Assembly (NCBI RefSeq): GCF_036090055.1
Contig: NZ_CP107970.1
Span: 2,110,501-2,174,500, forward strand
Reading direction: 5' to 3'
From: Nocardioides sp. NBC_00368
GTDB taxonomy: Bacteria; Actinomycetota; Actinomycetes; Propionibacteriales; Nocardioidaceae
Length of the DNA stretch: 64,000 nucleotides
The notes beneath the pieces are model-generated. The model saw nothing but the letters and a program-made list of their open reading frames with translations. It was not told where the DNA came from and did no database searches. The translations under genes were made by a program, and so were the position numbers. Below, piece by piece: positions 1 to 8,178 of this stretch; the first letter of the stretch is position 1; every line of letters starts with the position of its first letter.

Positions 1-1
1 C

Positions 2-1525
2 GACGTGCTCGTCCTCACCCCGCGCACCATCTGGATCTCCTACGCCGTGGGCGTCTGCGTCACGCTCGCCGCCGCCCTGCTCCCTTCCCGCCGGGCCGCC
101 AAGGTGCCGCCGGTGGCAGCGATGCGCGAGGACACCCAGCCTCCGGCCAGGTCCACCATCCTGCGTACGTCGGTGGGGCTCGTCCTGCTGGCCGCCGGCC
201 TCGTGCTCGCGGCGATGCCGAGAATCGGGATTCCGGAGATCAGCCTGCCGGGTGGTTTCGACGTGCCCACCAGTCCAGCCCTGTGGGTGGGCGTCGGTGC
301 CGGGGTCTCGATCCTCTCGGTCGCCTGGATCAGCGCGTTCCTGGGCCGCCCCGTGCTCGCGGCGCTGCGTACGGTCTCAGGGGCGGTCTTCGGGATGACC
401 GGCAAGCTGGCGGGGCAGAACGCGATGCGCGACCCCCGGCGCACCGGCGCCACCGCCTCCGCACTGATGATCGGGCTCGCGCTCGTCTCGCTGATCGGGG
501 TGCTCGCCGCCTCGATGAACGCCTCGATCACCGATGTCGTCGAGGAGCAGTTCAAGCCCGACCTGGTCGTGCAGAGCCCGACCTTCACCCCGTTCCCGAC
601 CTCGATCGGCGACGAGATGGAGAAGGTCGAGGGCGTGGCCACCGTCTCCCGCTCCCAGATCGCCCAGGCCGTCGTGGGCGAGGTCGATCTGCGCAACCCG
701 AAGAACAACGAGGCCACGTTCCTCTTCGGCGTCGACCAGCACCTGTCGAAGGTCTACGACCTCGACGTGCTCGAGGGCAGCGACGACGTCAAGCCGGGTC
801 AGGTGCTCGTCACCGACGAGGCCGCGAAGAAGCACAAGTGGCGGCTCGGTGACCGCATCGATCTCACCTTCGTCAGCGGTCGCCAGGCCCACCCCCAGAT
901 CAGCGGGATCATCGCGCAGAGCCAGGTGACCGGGGACATCACCCTGCGCATCGAGGACCTCGTGGCCGCCAAGGTGCCGCGGGAGGACGCCTCGCTCAGC
1001 ATCCTGCTCGCGCGGGGAGCCGATCCGGACGTCGTCCACGACCGTCTCGACAAGCTCGTCGAGGACCGCCCCGTGGTCGCGGTGCAGGACAAGGACGAGT
1101 TCGCCGAGTCGATCAAGGGGCAGGTCAACCAGCTGCTCTACATGATCTACGGCCTGCTCGCGCTGGCGATCGTGATCGCGGTGATCGGCATCGTCAACAC
1201 CCTCGGCCTCAGCGTCATCGAGCGCACCCGCGAGATCGGCCTGCTGCGCGCCATCGGACTCTCCCGCGGCCAGCTGCGCCGGATGATCACCCTCGAGTCG
1301 GTGACCATCTCGGTGCTCGGGGCGGTGCTCGGGCTCGGCCTCGGCGTGCTCTTCGGCGTGCTGCTGCGCGACGCGCTGCGCGAGGACCTGACCAGCCTGT
1401 GGGTGCCGCTCGACCAGCTGGCCGTCTTCTTGGGGATCGCGGTGGTCGTCGGGGTGCTGGCCGCTCTCCTGCCCGCCATCCGCGCCGGGAGGGAAGACGT
1501 CCTCGAGGCGATCGCCACGGAGTAG
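2..1525 (+). CDS. FtsX-family ABC transporter permease, C-terminal part (cut by window edge)
   Basis: This is the downstream 500 or so residues of a MacB/FtsX-type permease. The reading frame is open at the left edge, so the true start lies outside. The piece opens with the last helix of a first FtsX domain, ending in a PPVAAMRED motif. Two further helices and a second NAMRDPRRTGATASALMIG segment follow, then an extracytoplasmic MacB-like domain (roughly residues 180-370). The final FtsX domain has three to four helices and the typical ERTREIGLLRAIGLSRGQLR loop. Such permeases work with a cytoplasmic ATPase, normally encoded just upstream, to export lipids or peptides or to drive periplasmic work. 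The substrate cannot be read from the sequence. The next gene starts 9 bp downstream but belongs to an unrelated family. Confidence 0.9.
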   Translation, partial: DVLVLTPRTIWISYAVGVCVTLAAALLPSRRAAKVPPVAAMREDTQPPARSTILRTSVGLVLLAAGLVLAAMPRIGIPEISLPGGFDVPTSPALWVGVGAGVSILSVAWISAFLGRPVLAALRTVSGAVFGMTGKLAGQNAMRDPRRTGATASALMIGLALVSLIGVLAASMNASITDVVEEQFKPDLVVQSPTFTPFPTSIGDEMEKVEGVATVSRSQIAQAVVGEVDLRNPKNNEATFLFGVDQHLSKVYDLDVLEGSDDVKPGQVLVTDEAAKKHKWRLGDRIDLTFVSGRQAHPQISGIIAQSQVTGDITLRIEDLVAAKVPREDASLSILLARGADPDVVHDRLDKLVEDRPVVAVQDKDEFAESIKGQVNQLLYMIYGLLALAIVIAVIGIVNTLGLSVIERTREIGLLRAIGLSRGQLRRMITLESVTISVLGAVLGLGLGVLFGVLLRDALREDLTSLWVPLDQLAVFLGIAVVVGVLAALLPAIRAGREDVLEAIATE

Positions 1526-1534
1526 CCTGCGGGG

Positions 1535-3799
1535 GTGAGCAACGAGCGCCGCGCAGACCTGCCCGAACCCACCCTCCGCGTCAGCGAGCCGGAGACGGCC
1601 GCGGTGGGGATCCCCGGCGTGGCGCACTCGATGGAGTACGCGCTGCGCGAGATGGGCCCCAGACGCAGTCTGCAGACGCTGCTCAAGGTCAACCAGGTCG
1701 GCGGCTTCGACTGCCCCTCGTGCGCCTGGCCCGACCCCGACCACCGCAAGGCGGCCGAGTTCTGCGAGAACGGCGCCAAGGCGGTGGCGTGGGAGGCGAC
1801 CCGCAAGCGGGTCGACCGCGCCTTCTTCGAAACCCACTCGGTCGCCTCGCTCGACGAGCGCGACGACCACTGGCTGGAGTCGCAGGGCCGGCTGACCGAG
1901 CCGATGTACATCGGCCCCGGCGAGACCCACTACTCCCCCATCTCCTGGGCCGACGCGATCGACCTGATCGCGGACCGCATGCGCGCCGCCGAACCCGACC
2001 GTTCGGTCTTCTACACCTCGGGCCGGGCCTCCAACGAGGCCGCCTTCGCCTACCAGCTGCTCGCCCGCCAGCTCGGCACCAACAACCTGCCCGACTGCTC
2101 CAACATGTGTCACGAGTCCAGCGGCACGGCGCTCGGCGAGGTGATCGGCATCGGCAAGGGCACCGTGACCTACGACGACCTGGCCGAGCACTCCGACCTG
2201 ATCTTCGTGGTCGGCCAGAACCCCGGCACCAACCACCCGCGGATGCTGACCGCGCTCGAGTCCGCCAAGGAGAACGGCGCCATGGTGGTGTCGGTCAACC
2301 CGCTGCGCGAGGCCGGGCTCGGGCGGTTCCGCAACCCGCAGACCGTACGCGGCGTCACCGGTGTCGGCACCCAGCTCGCCGATGTCCACGTGCCCGTGCA
2401 GGTCAACGGCGACCTGGCTCTCTTCGCCGGGATCAACAAGCTGCTCGTCGAGCGCGACGCCGTCGCGCACCCGTTCATCGAGGAGCACACCGACGGCTTC
2501 GACGTCGCGGCACAGACGTGGGCGGCGATGGAGTGGGACGAGATCACCCGGCTCAGCGGCATCTCCCGTGAGGAGATCGAGTCGCTGACCGATCTGGTCG
2601 AGTCCCGCGAGCGCGTCATCGTGTGCTGGGCGATGGGCCTGACCCAGCACAAGAACTCGGTGGCCACGATCCGCGAGATCGCCTCGTTCCTGCTGCTGCG
2701 CGGCAACATCGGCAAGCCCGGTGCGGGCGCCTGCCCGGTCCGTGGCCACTCCAACGTGCAGGGCGACCGCACGATGGGCATCTGGGAGAAGCCGCCGGCG
2801 TGGTTCCTCGACGCGATCCGCGACGAGTTCGGCATCACGCCGCCGCGCGAGGAGGGCTACGACGTGGTCGCCGCGATCGAGGCGATGCGTGCCGGCGCCG
2901 TCGACGTCTTCCTCGCCCTGGGCGGCAACTTCGCCGCCGCGACCCCCGACACCGCGGTCACCACCGCGGCACTCGCCGACGTCGGTCTCACTGTCCAGAT
3001 CTCGACCAAGCTCAACCGCAGCCACCTCCACCACGGCCGCGAGGGCCTGATCCTGCCCTGTCTGGGCCGCACCGAACGCGACGAGACCGGCGGGCGGGAG
3101 CAGTACGTCACCGTCGAGGACTCGATGGGCATGGTCCACGCCTCCTACGGCCGCCTGCTCCCGGGCTCGAAGGAGCTGCGCAGCGAGGTCGGCATCATCT
3201 GCGCTATCGGCGAGGCACTCTTCGGCTCCGACCAGGGCATCGACTGGGCCACGATGGGTGTGGACTACTCCCGGATCCGCTGGCACATCTCGGCGGTGAT
3301 CCCCGGGTTCGAGGACTTCGAAAAACGTCTGAAGGCACCCGGCGGATTCGCCCTGCCCAACGGCCCCCGCGACTCCCGCACCTTCAACACCGCTACGGGG
3401 CGGGCCCGGGTCACCGCCAACCCGCTGACCGCCGTCACCGCTCCCCCGGGACACCTGGTGCTCCAGACGCTGCGCTCACACGACCAGTTCAACACCACGG
3501 TCTACGGCTACAACGACCGCTATCGCGGCATCAAGGGCGGGCGCCACGTCGTCTTCGTCAACCCCGAGGACCTGCTCGAGCTCGGTATCGCCGACGGCGA
3601 CACCGTCGACATCGTCTCGGTCTGGACCGACGGCGAGCGTCGCGCCGAGGGCTTCCGTGTCGTCGCCTACGCCACCCCTCGCGGCTCGGCCGCGGCGTAC
3701 TTCCCGGAGGCGAACGTCCTCATCCCGCTCGACTCCTTCGCCGACGGCAGCCGCACCCCGACCTCGAAGTCCGTCGTCGTCCGCCTGGAGGCGCGCTAG
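1535..3799 (+). CDS. YdeP/FdhF-family molybdopterin-dependent oxidoreductase
   Basis: A 754-residue protein of the molybdopterin oxidoreductase superfamily, formate-dehydrogenase-alpha-like (YdeP) subgroup. The N-terminus has FDCPSCAWPDPDH (Cys60 and Cys63) followed by FCENGAKAVAWE (Cys77), which is characteristic of YdeP proteins. CHESSG near residue 192 lies at the molybdenum-site loop. The C-terminal 120 residues form the molybdopterin-dinucleotide-binding domain. Family members are cytoplasmic bis-MGD enzymes whose physiological substrate is poorly defined; E. coli YdeP is linked to acid resistance. The GTG start at 1535 follows the upstream stop by 9 bp. No fdhD, cofactor-insertion or electron-transfer partner is visible nearby, so the reaction remains unassigned. 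Confidence 0.9.
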   Translation: MSNERRADLPEPTLRVSEPETAAVGIPGVAHSMEYALREMGPRRSLQTLLKVNQVGGFDCPSCAWPDPDHRKAAEFCENGAKAVAWEATRKRVDRAFFETHSVASLDERDDHWLESQGRLTEPMYIGPGETHYSPISWADAIDLIADRMRAAEPDRSVFYTSGRASNEAAFAYQLLARQLGTNNLPDCSNMCHESSGTALGEVIGIGKGTVTYDDLAEHSDLIFVVGQNPGTNHPRMLTALESAKENGAMVVSVNPLREAGLGRFRNPQTVRGVTGVGTQLADVHVPVQVNGDLALFAGINKLLVERDAVAHPFIEEHTDGFDVAAQTWAAMEWDEITRLSGISREEIESLTDLVESRERVIVCWAMGLTQHKNSVATIREIASFLLLRGNIGKPGAGACPVRGHSNVQGDRTMGIWEKPPAWFLDAIRDEFGITPPREEGYDVVAAIEAMRAGAVDVFLALGGNFAAATPDTAVTTAALADVGLTVQISTKLNRSHLHHGREGLILPCLGRTERDETGGREQYVTVEDSMGMVHASYGRLLPGSKELRSEVGIICAIGEALFGSDQGIDWATMGVDYSRIRWHISAVIPGFEDFEKRLKAPGGFALPNGPRDSRTFNTATGRARVTANPLTAVTAPPGHLVLQTLRSHDQFNTTVYGYNDRYRGIKGGRHVVFVNPEDLLELGIADGDTVDIVSVWTDGERRAEGFRVVAYATPRGSAAAYFPEANVLIPLDSFADGSRTPTSKSVVVRLEAR

Positions 3800-3811
3800 C
3801 CGGGAATTACA

Positions 3812-3840
3812 TTGCGGGTGTCCGTGTTGGCACCTAACGT
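3812..3840 (+). promoter_or_regulatory. Candidate sigma-A promoter for the second tuf gene
   Basis: TTGCGG (3812-3817) and TAACGT (3835-3840) are separated by exactly 17 bp, 240 bp upstream of the EF-Tu start. The -10 fits the TAnnnT pattern of the actinobacterial housekeeping sigma factor. This is an inference from sequence only. Confidence 0.45.
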
Positions 3841-3873
3841 GATGCGCATGTTCCGCGTGGTTTCCGAGTTCGA

Positions 3874-3982
3874 CCTGTCAGGCAAGAGCCTGACGGGCGC
3901 TCCCACGTGGGCTCCGTCAGTCGATTGCACCGGCGCTCGAAGCTGACCCTCCTCCTGCCTCGCAGGACCCGCGGAGGAGGGT
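3874..3982 (+). promoter_or_regulatory. Structured leader of the second tuf gene (two strong hairpins)
   Basis: Two inverted repeats lie in the 240-nt leader. The first pairs 3874-3883 with 3888-3897 (ten pairs including one G-U) around an AAGA tetraloop. The second pairs 3946-3955 (ACCCTCCTCC) with 3973-3982 (GGAGGAGGGT), ten perfect pairs enclosing 17 nt. Between them is the palindrome CCCACGTGGG at 3902-3911. Neither hairpin has a T-run, so a simple terminator is unlikely; an attenuator or mRNA-stability role is possible. Confidence 0.45.
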
Positions 3983-4080
3983 GGCCCGCACCGGCCCCCT
4001 CATCGCGGTGACAGCGCTGTGAGGGCTTGCCGGAGGGTCCTGGCTCACCCCGAAATCTTCTGACGAACGAAGGAACCCTC

Positions 4081-5268
4081 ATGGCCAAGAGCCAGTTCGT
4101 GCGGACCAAGCCGCACCTCAACATCGGGACGATGGGTCACGTCGACCACGGCAAGACGACGCTGACCGCCGCGATCACCAAGGTGCTCGCGGAGCGCGAC
4201 CCGAGCGTGAACCGCTTCATCGCCTTCGACGGCATCGACCGTGCTCCGGAGGAGCTGCAGCGCGGGATCACGATCAACATCTCGCACGTCGAGTACGAGA
4301 CCGCCACCCGGCACTACGCCCACGTCGACATGCCCGGGCACGCCGACTACGTGAAGAACATGATCACCGGCGCCGCCCAGGTGGACGCCGCCATCCTGGT
4401 CGTCTCCGCGCAGGACGGCGCCATGCCGCAGACGCGGGAGCACGTGCTGCTCGCGCGCCGGGTGGGTGTGCCGTACCTGGTGGTGGCGCTCAACAAGGCC
4501 GACACCGTCGACGACCCGGAGCTGCTCGACCTGGTCGAGCTGGAGGTCCGTGACCTCCTCTCCGAGTACGGGTTCCCCGGCGACGACGTGCCCGTGGTCC
4601 GGGTCTCCGGGCTGAAGGCGCTGGAGGGCGACCCGGAGTGGACCGCCGCGATCGGCGACCTGCTGGACGCGATCGACGACTACGTGCCGGTTCCGGAGCG
4701 TGAGCTCGGTGAGCCGTTCCTGATGCCGATCGAGAACGTCGTGACCATCACCGGCCGCGGCACGGTCGTCACCGGTGCCGTCGAGCGCGGCTCGCTGAAG
4801 GTCGGCGACGCGGTCGAGGTCGTGGGCCTCGGCTCGATGATCACCAGCACGGCGATCGGTATGGAGACGTTCGGCAAGTCGCTGGAGTCCGCCGAGGCGG
4901 GCGACAACGCGGCCGTGCTGCTGCGTGGCGTCAAGCGCGACGAGGTCCGTCGCGGCCAGGTGGTGGCGCTGCCGGGCAGCGTACGGCCGCACCGGAAGTT
5001 CCGGGCGAACCTGCACGCGCTGTCCACCGCAGAGGGCGGCCGGCACACCCCGTTCGCCGCGGACTACCGGCCGCAGTTCTACTTCCGGACCACGGACGTG
5101 CCCGGCGGGATCGACCTGGGTGACATCGCCCTGGTCATGCCCGGCGACACGATCGAGCTCGGGGTGGAGCTGGAGAAGCCGATCGCGATGGAGGTCGGTC
5201 TCGGTTTCGCGGTCCGCGAGGGTGGGCGCACCGTGGCCGCCGGCACCGTGACCGAGCTGCTCGACTGA
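4081..5268 (+). CDS. tuf: Elongation factor Tu, divergent second copy (tuf3-like)
   Basis: EF-Tu delivers aminoacyl-tRNA to the ribosome A site as a GTPase. This 395-residue protein has GHVDHGKT (P-loop, from residue 19), RGITI switch I, and NKAD. Domains 2 and 3 are complete, ending in the family-typical FAVREGGRTVAAGTV. It is not beside fusA/rpsG, as the main tuf gene is. It departs from canonical EF-Tu at well-known positions: the G3 motif reads DMPGH instead of DCPGH (Met84), the G5 motif reads SGLKAL instead of SALKAL, and Arg127 replaces the Gln of ARQVGVPY (E. coli Gln124). It therefore resembles the divergent tuf3 copies of streptomycetes. The ATG at 4081 gives the exact MAKSQFVRTKPHLNIGT start. 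A long structured leader precedes it and a strong terminator follows. Confidence 0.93.
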   Translation: MAKSQFVRTKPHLNIGTMGHVDHGKTTLTAAITKVLAERDPSVNRFIAFDGIDRAPEELQRGITINISHVEYETATRHYAHVDMPGHADYVKNMITGAAQVDAAILVVSAQDGAMPQTREHVLLARRVGVPYLVVALNKADTVDDPELLDLVELEVRDLLSEYGFPGDDVPVVRVSGLKALEGDPEWTAAIGDLLDAIDDYVPVPERELGEPFLMPIENVVTITGRGTVVTGAVERGSLKVGDAVEVVGLGSMITSTAIGMETFGKSLESAEAGDNAAVLLRGVKRDEVRRGQVVALPGSVRPHRKFRANLHALSTAEGGRHTPFAADYRPQFYFRTTDVPGGIDLGDIALVMPGDTIELGVELEKPIAMEVGLGFAVREGGRTVAAGTVTELLD

Positions 5269-5278
5269 CACGACAAGG

Positions 5279-5310
5279 AACGGCCCCCAACCTGTTGGGG
5301 GCCGTTTCTG
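5279..5310 (+). terminator. Intrinsic terminator after the second tuf gene
   Basis: AACGGCCCCCAAC (5279-5291) is perfectly complementary to GTTGGGGGCCGTT (5294-5306) and runs into TTTCTG. It lies 10 bp past the EF-Tu stop, between convergent genes, so it may also serve the thioesterase gene on the other strand. Confidence 0.85.
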
Positions 5311-5325
5311 CTTCTACTGATCCCA

Positions 5326-5784
5326 CTAGCTGCGCGGACGCCACCGCTTCCACAGCGCCTCGCCCTCGGCGCGGACCTTCCCGTCCCACTCCAGCCGGAC
5401 CAGCGAGGTGATCTGGTCCTCGCTGGCGTCCTTGGTGGAGGCGACGAGCGTGACCGGCTCCCGGAGCGGGGCCGGCCGACGGTAGCGTACGTCGATCCCG
5501 GCCGTCACGTAGGCCAGCGACTCCCCCTCGGCGGGCATCCAGCCGTTGAGGAAGGCCTCCTGGTGCACCGCGGCAGCGCTGTGGCAGTCGAGCAGGGTCG
5601 CGATGATCCCGCCGTTGAGGAACCCGCCGCCGTTGTCGTGCTGCGGCCACGGCTGGAAGGTCGCGGTCACGCTCCCGTCCAGCTGCGGATAGCTCTTCAG
5701 CTGGAGCCCCTCCGCGTTGGCCGGCCCACACCCGAAGCAGGTCATCGCCGGCCACCACTCGTCCTGCAACGCGATCATCTTCAC
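5326..5784 (-). CDS. PaaI-type hotdog-fold thioesterase
   Basis: A 152-residue protein of the acyl-CoA thioesterase (hotdog) superfamily. It opens with MTCFGCGPANAEGLQLK, a Cys-rich strand seen in this subgroup. The hotdog central helix is GGGFLNGGIIATLLDCHSAAAV (near residues 52-73), followed by the strands carrying AGIDVRYRRPAPLREPVTLVA. Family members hydrolyse small-molecule acyl-CoA thioesters in the cytoplasm; the substrate here is unknown. The gene is 19 bp downstream of the epimerase gene on the same strand, so the two may be co-transcribed from the ECF41-type promoter. Confidence 0.85.
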   Translation of the reverse strand: MKMIALQDEWWPAMTCFGCGPANAEGLQLKSYPQLDGSVTATFQPWPQHDNGGGFLNGGIIATLLDCHSAAAVHQEAFLNGWMPAEGESLAYVTAGIDVRYRRPAPLREPVTLVASTKDASEDQITSLVRLEWDGKVRAEGEALWKRWRPRS

Positions 5785-5803
5785 CGCGCCACCATAACCA
5801 GCA

Positions 5804-6775
5804 TCAGCCGATCCCGGTCCGGAAGCCCTCGCGCCAGGTCGGGTAGGACGGCGTCCAGCCGAGCTCCCGCTTGGCCTTGGCGTTGGACGACCCCCGCACC
5901 GAGGTCATCAGCGCGACCCCGAACTCACCGATCAGCGGCCGTGCGAGCCAGGCCGGGAGCCGCATCGGGTTCCGGCCACCGACCTGCTCGGCCAGGTACG
6001 GCATCCACTGGTTCACCGGCGCGGGCTCGTCGTCGACGATGTTGTAGATGCCCGGCGCGCCCCGGTCGATGGCCGCGACGGTCGCGGAGGCCACGTCGTC
6101 GATGTGGACGAACGACCACACCCCCGTGCCGCCGCCGACCACCGGCATCTTGCCCTTGCGCAGCAGCTCACCGATGGCACCGTCACGGGACGCAGCGTTG
6201 CCGGGGCCGTAGAAGTTGCCGTAGCGCAGCACGACGCCCTCGAGGCGGTGTCCTGAGCTTGTCGAAGGGTCGGTCGCCGCAGTGACTGCGGACTCCAGGT
6301 GGCGGATCGCCGCCAGGGTGCCCCGCGCCTCCTTGCCGGGGTCTGCGATGAGCGATGAGGTCTCGTCCTTGACCCAGCCGCCGGTGCGCTCGAGGGTCCA
6401 GCCCCCGCCGAAGCTCTGCGCCACGAACCGCCGCACGCCGGCCGCGCGAGCCGCCGCCAGCAGGTGGTCGGTGCCTTCGGTGCGCAGCCGGTTGGTCATC
6501 GCGAAGTCCTGGTCCCACTTCTTCAGGTTCCCGCTGAGGCTGCCCAGCGCGGTGAGCTGGTGCACGATCACCTCGGGCGAAGCCTTGGTGACGGCGTCGG
6601 CGACGCTCTGCGGGTCCAGCGGGTCCATCACGATCCCGGTCGCGCCCAGGCCGGCCAGGGTCTCGCACCCAGCCTCGTGGCGGGTCGAGCCGTACACCTC
6701 GTGTCCGGCGGCCACCAGCAGCGGCACCATCCTGATGCCGACCGCGCCGGTTCCGCCTGCGATGAAGATGCGCAT
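5804..6775 (-). CDS. NAD(P)-dependent epimerase/dehydratase, probable ECF41 target
   Basis: A 323-residue extended short-chain dehydrogenase/epimerase. GGTGAVG at residues 7-13 is the dinucleotide-binding glycine motif. RYGNFYGPG (184-192) is the substrate-side motif of the NAD-dependent epimerase family. The substrate is unknown. Residues 169-177 (DPSTSSGHR) are encoded by an inserted repeat, CCTGAGCTTGTCGAAGG, and look like extra sequence in a surface loop between ESAVTAAT and LEGVVLRYG. The gene diverges from an ECF41 sigma-factor gene. A perfect ECF41-type promoter (TGTCACA-N16-CGTC) lies 34-60 bp upstream of the start, matching the known pairing of this sigma family with carboxymuconolactone decarboxylases, oxidoreductases or epimerases. 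Confidence 0.9.
   Translation of the reverse strand: MRIFIAGGTGAVGIRMVPLLVAAGHEVYGSTRHEAGCETLAGLGATGIVMDPLDPQSVADAVTKASPEVIVHQLTALGSLSGNLKKWDQDFAMTNRLRTEGTDHLLAAARAAGVRRFVAQSFGGGWTLERTGGWVKDETSSLIADPGKEARGTLAAIRHLESAVTAATDPSTSSGHRLEGVVLRYGNFYGPGNAASRDGAIGELLRKGKMPVVGGGTGVWSFVHIDDVASATVAAIDRGAPGIYNIVDDEPAPVNQWMPYLAEQVGGRNPMRLPAWLARPLIGEFGVALMTSVRGSSNAKAKRELGWTPSYPTWREGFRTGIG
6252..6268. repeat. REP-like motif CCTGAGCTTGTCGAAGG inside the epimerase gene
   Basis: This short motif, common in repeated extragenic elements of many high-GC genomes, lies in frame within the epimerase gene. It specifies the tell-tale peptide PSTSSG on the coding strand. The other frames give PFDKLR and LSLSKG, which are equally typical of this repeat. 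Confidence 0.7.
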
Positions 6776-6808
6776 CTCATGTTCCTCTCGTCGTTGTCTG
6801 ATCCCACC

Positions 6809-6835
6809 GACGAAACGACCTGCGCTCCTGTGACA
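6809..6835 (-). promoter_or_regulatory. ECF41-type promoter driving the epimerase gene
   Basis: On the minus strand TGTCACA (6835-6829) is followed, after exactly 16 nt, by CGTC (6812-6809). This equals the published ECF41 target consensus as I remember it. It points at the epimerase start at 6775, and the gene for an ECF41 sigma factor begins 22 bp away on the other strand. Confidence 0.85.
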
Positions 6836-6857
6836 GCTGGCGTAAGGTCCTGCACTC

Positions 6858-7763
6858 GTGGACCTCGCAACCGCCCATGACGGGCTTCGCCCGCTGATGT
6901 TCTCGATCGCCTACCGGATGCTCGGCAGCGTCGCCGAGGCCGAGGACATCGTGCAGGAGGCGTTCATGCGGATGCACCGCAGCACACAGGAGTCGGGCGA
7001 GGTCGACAACCTGGATGCGTACGCGACCACCGTCACCACCCGGATCGCCATCGACACCCTGCGCTCGGCCCGCCATCGACGTGAGCAGTACGTCGGGCCG
7101 TGGCTGCCCGAGCCGATCCTGGTCTCCGACGAGGACCCGAGCCACCGCATCGAGCTCGACGAGACCGTGAGCACCGCGTTCCTGGTCCTGCTGGAGTCGC
7201 TCACGCCCGTCGAGCGCGCGGTGTTCGTGCTGCGCGAGGTGATGGGCTACGACTACGAGGACATCGCCCCGATCGTCGACAAGAGCGCGACCAACTGCCG
7301 TCAGATCTTCACCCGCGCCCGCAAACGGATCGCCGACGGCACGCCACGCTTCGAGCCCTCAGCCGAGCGCCGCGACCAGCTCGCCGCCCAGTTCGTCGCC
7401 GCGCTGTCCGCGAGCGACGTCAGCGGCCTGGAGCGGCTGCTCGCCGACGACGTCGTGTTCGTCGCCGACGGCGGCGGCCGAGCGCCCGCCATCCAGAAGC
7501 CGATGCTCGGCGCCGTCGCCGTCGCCCGCTTCCTGCTCGGGCTCATGCGTCAGGGCGAGCGCTTCGGCGTCCGCCTCGAGATCTCCCACGCCAACGGCCA
7601 GCCGGCGATGCTCACCCGTGGCGCCGACGGCGCCCTGCTCGGCGTCATCGCGCTCGACGTCGACGGCGGCCGGATCGTCCGCATGCACAACGTGCTCAAC
7701 CCGGACAAGCTCGGCCACCTGGGCGAGGTCGGCGACCTCTTCGCGCTGCTCGCTGAGCGCTAA
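6858..7763 (+). CDS. ECF41-family RNA polymerase sigma factor (SigJ-like)
   Basis: A 301-residue extracytoplasmic-function sigma factor with a fused C-terminal SnoaL-like domain. Sigma-2 covers residues 1-75 (SIAYRMLGSVAEAEDIVQEAF). Sigma-4 covers about 105-160 (LTPVERAVFVLREVMGYDYEDIA). The three ECF41 hallmarks are present: WLPEP at 82-86 in the linker, DGGGR at 204-208 and NPDKL at 281-285. In this family the C-terminal extension replaces an anti-sigma factor and tunes activity. The divergent epimerase gene carries the matching promoter, so this pair is a self-contained regulatory unit; the stimulus is unknown. The GTG start gives the family-typical N-terminus. The stop overlaps the end of the convergent gene by 4 bp. 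Confidence 0.93.
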   Translation: MDLATAHDGLRPLMFSIAYRMLGSVAEAEDIVQEAFMRMHRSTQESGEVDNLDAYATTVTTRIAIDTLRSARHRREQYVGPWLPEPILVSDEDPSHRIELDETVSTAFLVLLESLTPVERAVFVLREVMGYDYEDIAPIVDKSATNCRQIFTRARKRIADGTPRFEPSAERRDQLAAQFVAALSASDVSGLERLLADDVVFVADGGGRAPAIQKPMLGAVAVARFLLGLMRQGERFGVRLEISHANGQPAMLTRGADGALLGVIALDVDGGRIVRMHNVLNPDKLGHLGEVGDLFALLAER

Positions 7764-8170
7764 CCCTCCAGATACGTACGCAGCGACTGGTCGACCAGCG
7801 GCCGCCCGAGCGCTCCATCGGTCAGCGCGTCGCGCAACGCGGAGACCGAATCCAGGTCACCGACGAGGCCGACGAGCTCACCGACCTCCTCGCCGATCTC
7901 GGCGGGGGTGGTCGCCGCGACCGGCCGGTCCAGGAGCAGCGGGCAGTCGACCGGACCGCCCTCGGGCTCCGGGTGGCCCAGGGCGGCGACCCAGCAGCCG
8001 ATCTCGAAGCGCAGCGGCGCGGTCGGGCCGGCCCCTTGAGCGCGCAGGTCGATGTACCAGACGATGTCGTCGCTCTTCGGGTCACCGAGCCGGTGATGGC
8101 CCTTGCGCAGCGGCATCCCGCCGGCCTTGAACGCCTTGGTCGCCGCTGTCCGTGCTGCCTTCTGGTCCAC
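7760..8170 (-). CDS. Hypothetical protein, weakly DUF4304-like
   Basis: A 136-residue protein with no motif I recognise firmly. The N-terminus (KAFKAGGMPLRKGHHRLGDPKSDDIVWYIDL) has the feel of DUF4304 proteins, in which a K/R-G-H/R-R turn precedes a strand. The second half is acidic and helical. It has no signal peptide or membrane segment. It is read from GTG at 8170, 8 bp before the stop side of parE on the same strand, so it lies just upstream of nothing essential and may be expressed alone. Its end overlaps the ECF41 gene tail-to-tail. Function unknown. Confidence 0.65.
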   Translation of the reverse strand: MDQKAARTAATKAFKAGGMPLRKGHHRLGDPKSDDIVWYIDLRAQGAGPTAPLRFEIGCWVAALGHPEPEGGPVDCPLLLDRPVAATTPAEIGEEVGELVGLVGDLDSVSALRDALTDGALGRPLVDQSLRTYLEG

Positions 8171-8178
8171 CGTGGCGC

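Noticed and set aside
377..3454. Very long open frame on the minus strand opposite the permease and oxidoreductase genes
   Set aside because: It is rich in Arg/Gly/Asp/His with no domain and mirrors the third-position GC of the real genes. Similar antisense frames at 8152-10446, 15369-19298, 30598-33141 and 32769-36092 were dismissed for the same reason.
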